The notes under the pieces: model-generated | Seen by the model: only the letters and a program-made list of their open reading frames with translations | The model's database searches: none | What the model was told of the DNA's origin: nothing | Assembly: GCA_012800805.1 (NCBI GenBank) | Contig: JAAZIO010000023.1 | Location: forward strand, 1-6,546 | DNA: 6,546 nucleotides | Direction: 5' to 3' | From: Clostridiales bacterium | Lineage (GTDB): Bacteria > Bacillota > Clostridia > Christensenellales > CAG-917 | Part shown: piece by piece, positions 5,828 to 6,546 of the stretch | Numbering within the stretch: the stretch's first letter is position 1 | Layout of the letters: each line of letters opens with the position of its first letter | Program-made: the position numbers and the translations under genes

Positions 5828-6546
5828 TATTTTCTTTCCTCCGAAGCCTTTTTAATAAGAAGCTCGAGAATCTGGACCGCGTTGGTTGCGGCGCCCTTTC
5901 TGATATTGTCGGCCACGCACCAGAAGTTTATGCCCGACTCCACGCTGTCGTCAATTCTTATTCTTCCGACATACACCTCGTCATGGTCGGCGACATCCAA
6001 AGGAGTGGGGTAAACGCCGTTCTTTGTGTCGTCCATCAATATGACGCCGGGAGCGTTTTTAAAAGTTTCCATGACCTCTTCTTTGGTGCAAGGGGATTTG
6101 AACTCCACGTTAATTGATTCGCTGTGTCCATGGAAGACAGGAACTCTTACGGTGGTAGCGGTGATTTTCATGCTGTCGTCATGCATGATTTTCTTGGTTT
6201 CCGCAATCATCTTCCATTCTTCCTTGGTGTATCCGCTCTCAAGGAAAACATCGATGTGGGGTATTACATTATATGCGATAGGTCGAGGAAATTTCTTTGG
6301 CGCCTCGCCTTTGATACCTTCCTGAAGGTCCATAAAGCCCTGCATGCCCGCGCCGGATACCGCTTGATAGGTGCTGTATACGATACGCTTTATGCCAAAG
6401 CGCTTTTGAAGCGGCTTTAAGGCGACAACCGCCTGAATGGTGGAGCAGTTGGGGTTTGCGATGATACCGCTGTGCCAGTTTATGTCCTCGGGGTTGACCT
6501 CGGGAACGACAAGGGGAACATTTTCATGCATTCTCCACTGGCTGGA
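5827..6546 (-). CDS. asd: Aspartate-semialdehyde dehydrogenase, 5' end outside the window
   Basis: Asd reduces aspartyl-4-phosphate with NADPH to aspartate semialdehyde, the substrate of DapA and also the precursor of threonine and methionine. The frame is open to the window edge. Residues SSQWR precede the first visible Met (complement of 6529-6531), matching the family pattern SSxWRM before PLVVPEVN, so that Met is internal and not the start. About 239 residues are visible of an expected 330 or so; the missing part is the N-terminal NADP-binding half-domain. Numbering from that internal Met, the catalytic cysteine is C29 in NPNCSTIQ, with Q56 in YQAVSGAG, R129 in TVRVPV and the general-base histidine H136 in HSES. 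It is the first visible gene of the operon. The promoter, and any lysine riboswitch, would lie further upstream outside this window. Confidence 0.96.
   Translation of the reverse strand, partial: SSQWRMHENVPLVVPEVNPEDINWHSGIIANPNCSTIQAVVALKPLQKRFGIKRIVYSTYQAVSGAGMQGFMDLQEGIKGEAPKKFPRPIAYNVIPHIDVFLESGYTKEEWKMIAETKKIMHDDSMKITATTVRVPVFHGHSESINVEFKSPCTKEEVMETFKNAPGVILMDDTKNGVYPTPLDVADHDEVYVGRIRIDDSVESGINFWCVADNIRKGAATNAVQILELLIKKASEERK

Noticed and set aside
6529..6531. ATG as the true start of asd
   Set aside because: The frame stays open upstream to the window edge and encodes SSQWR, the conserved family sequence before this Met; the gene is cut by the window, not truncated.

Overview
The window looks like chromosomal DNA of a low- to mid-GC monoderm bacterium, most likely a Firmicutes/Clostridia lineage. 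The support is strong GGAGG-type ribosome binding sites, A/T-rich intergenic DNA with A-tract-flanked hairpin terminators, the compact asd-dapA-dapB gene order, and a PMCA/SERCA-type Ca2+ ATPase of the kind common in Gram-positive bacteria. Taxonomy below that level cannot be read from this stretch. I saw no mobile element, phage gene, CRISPR array or RNA gene.

Layout. Positions 1-102 hold a sigma70/SigA-like promoter and a strong RBS for a 946-residue P-type Ca2+ transporting ATPase (103-2943, + strand), closed by a GNRA-loop terminator. An A-tract-rich spacer follows, ending in a good promoter. That promoter drives a 116-residue single-domain protein (3199-3549, + strand) that I read as a freestanding, cytoplasmic CBM20-like starch/glycogen-binding module. 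It has its own terminator. A convergent intergenic region (3550-3775) carries a 25-bp tandem repeat and a bidirectional terminator.

From the right edge, on the - strand, runs a tightly packed operon of the aspartate/diaminopimelate pathway: asd (5' end cut off by the window), dapA and dapB. The genes are joined by TAATG and TAAATG junctions, which suggests translational coupling. The three enzymes are consecutive: Asd makes aspartate semialdehyde, DapA condenses it with pyruvate, and DapB reduces the product towards diaminopimelate and lysine.

The most unusual item is DapB. After a complete dihydrodipicolinate reductase (about residues 1-247) it continues for about 146 residues that closely resemble the paired ACT regulatory domains of aspartokinase, including a TSETKIS segment matching the aspartokinase TSEIKIS motif. 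The neighbouring DapA has lost three side chains of the lysine allosteric site known from the E. coli enzyme (positions 53, 56 and 84). Together these suggest that feedback control of this branch may have moved from DapA to DapB. This is an inference that needs biochemical proof.
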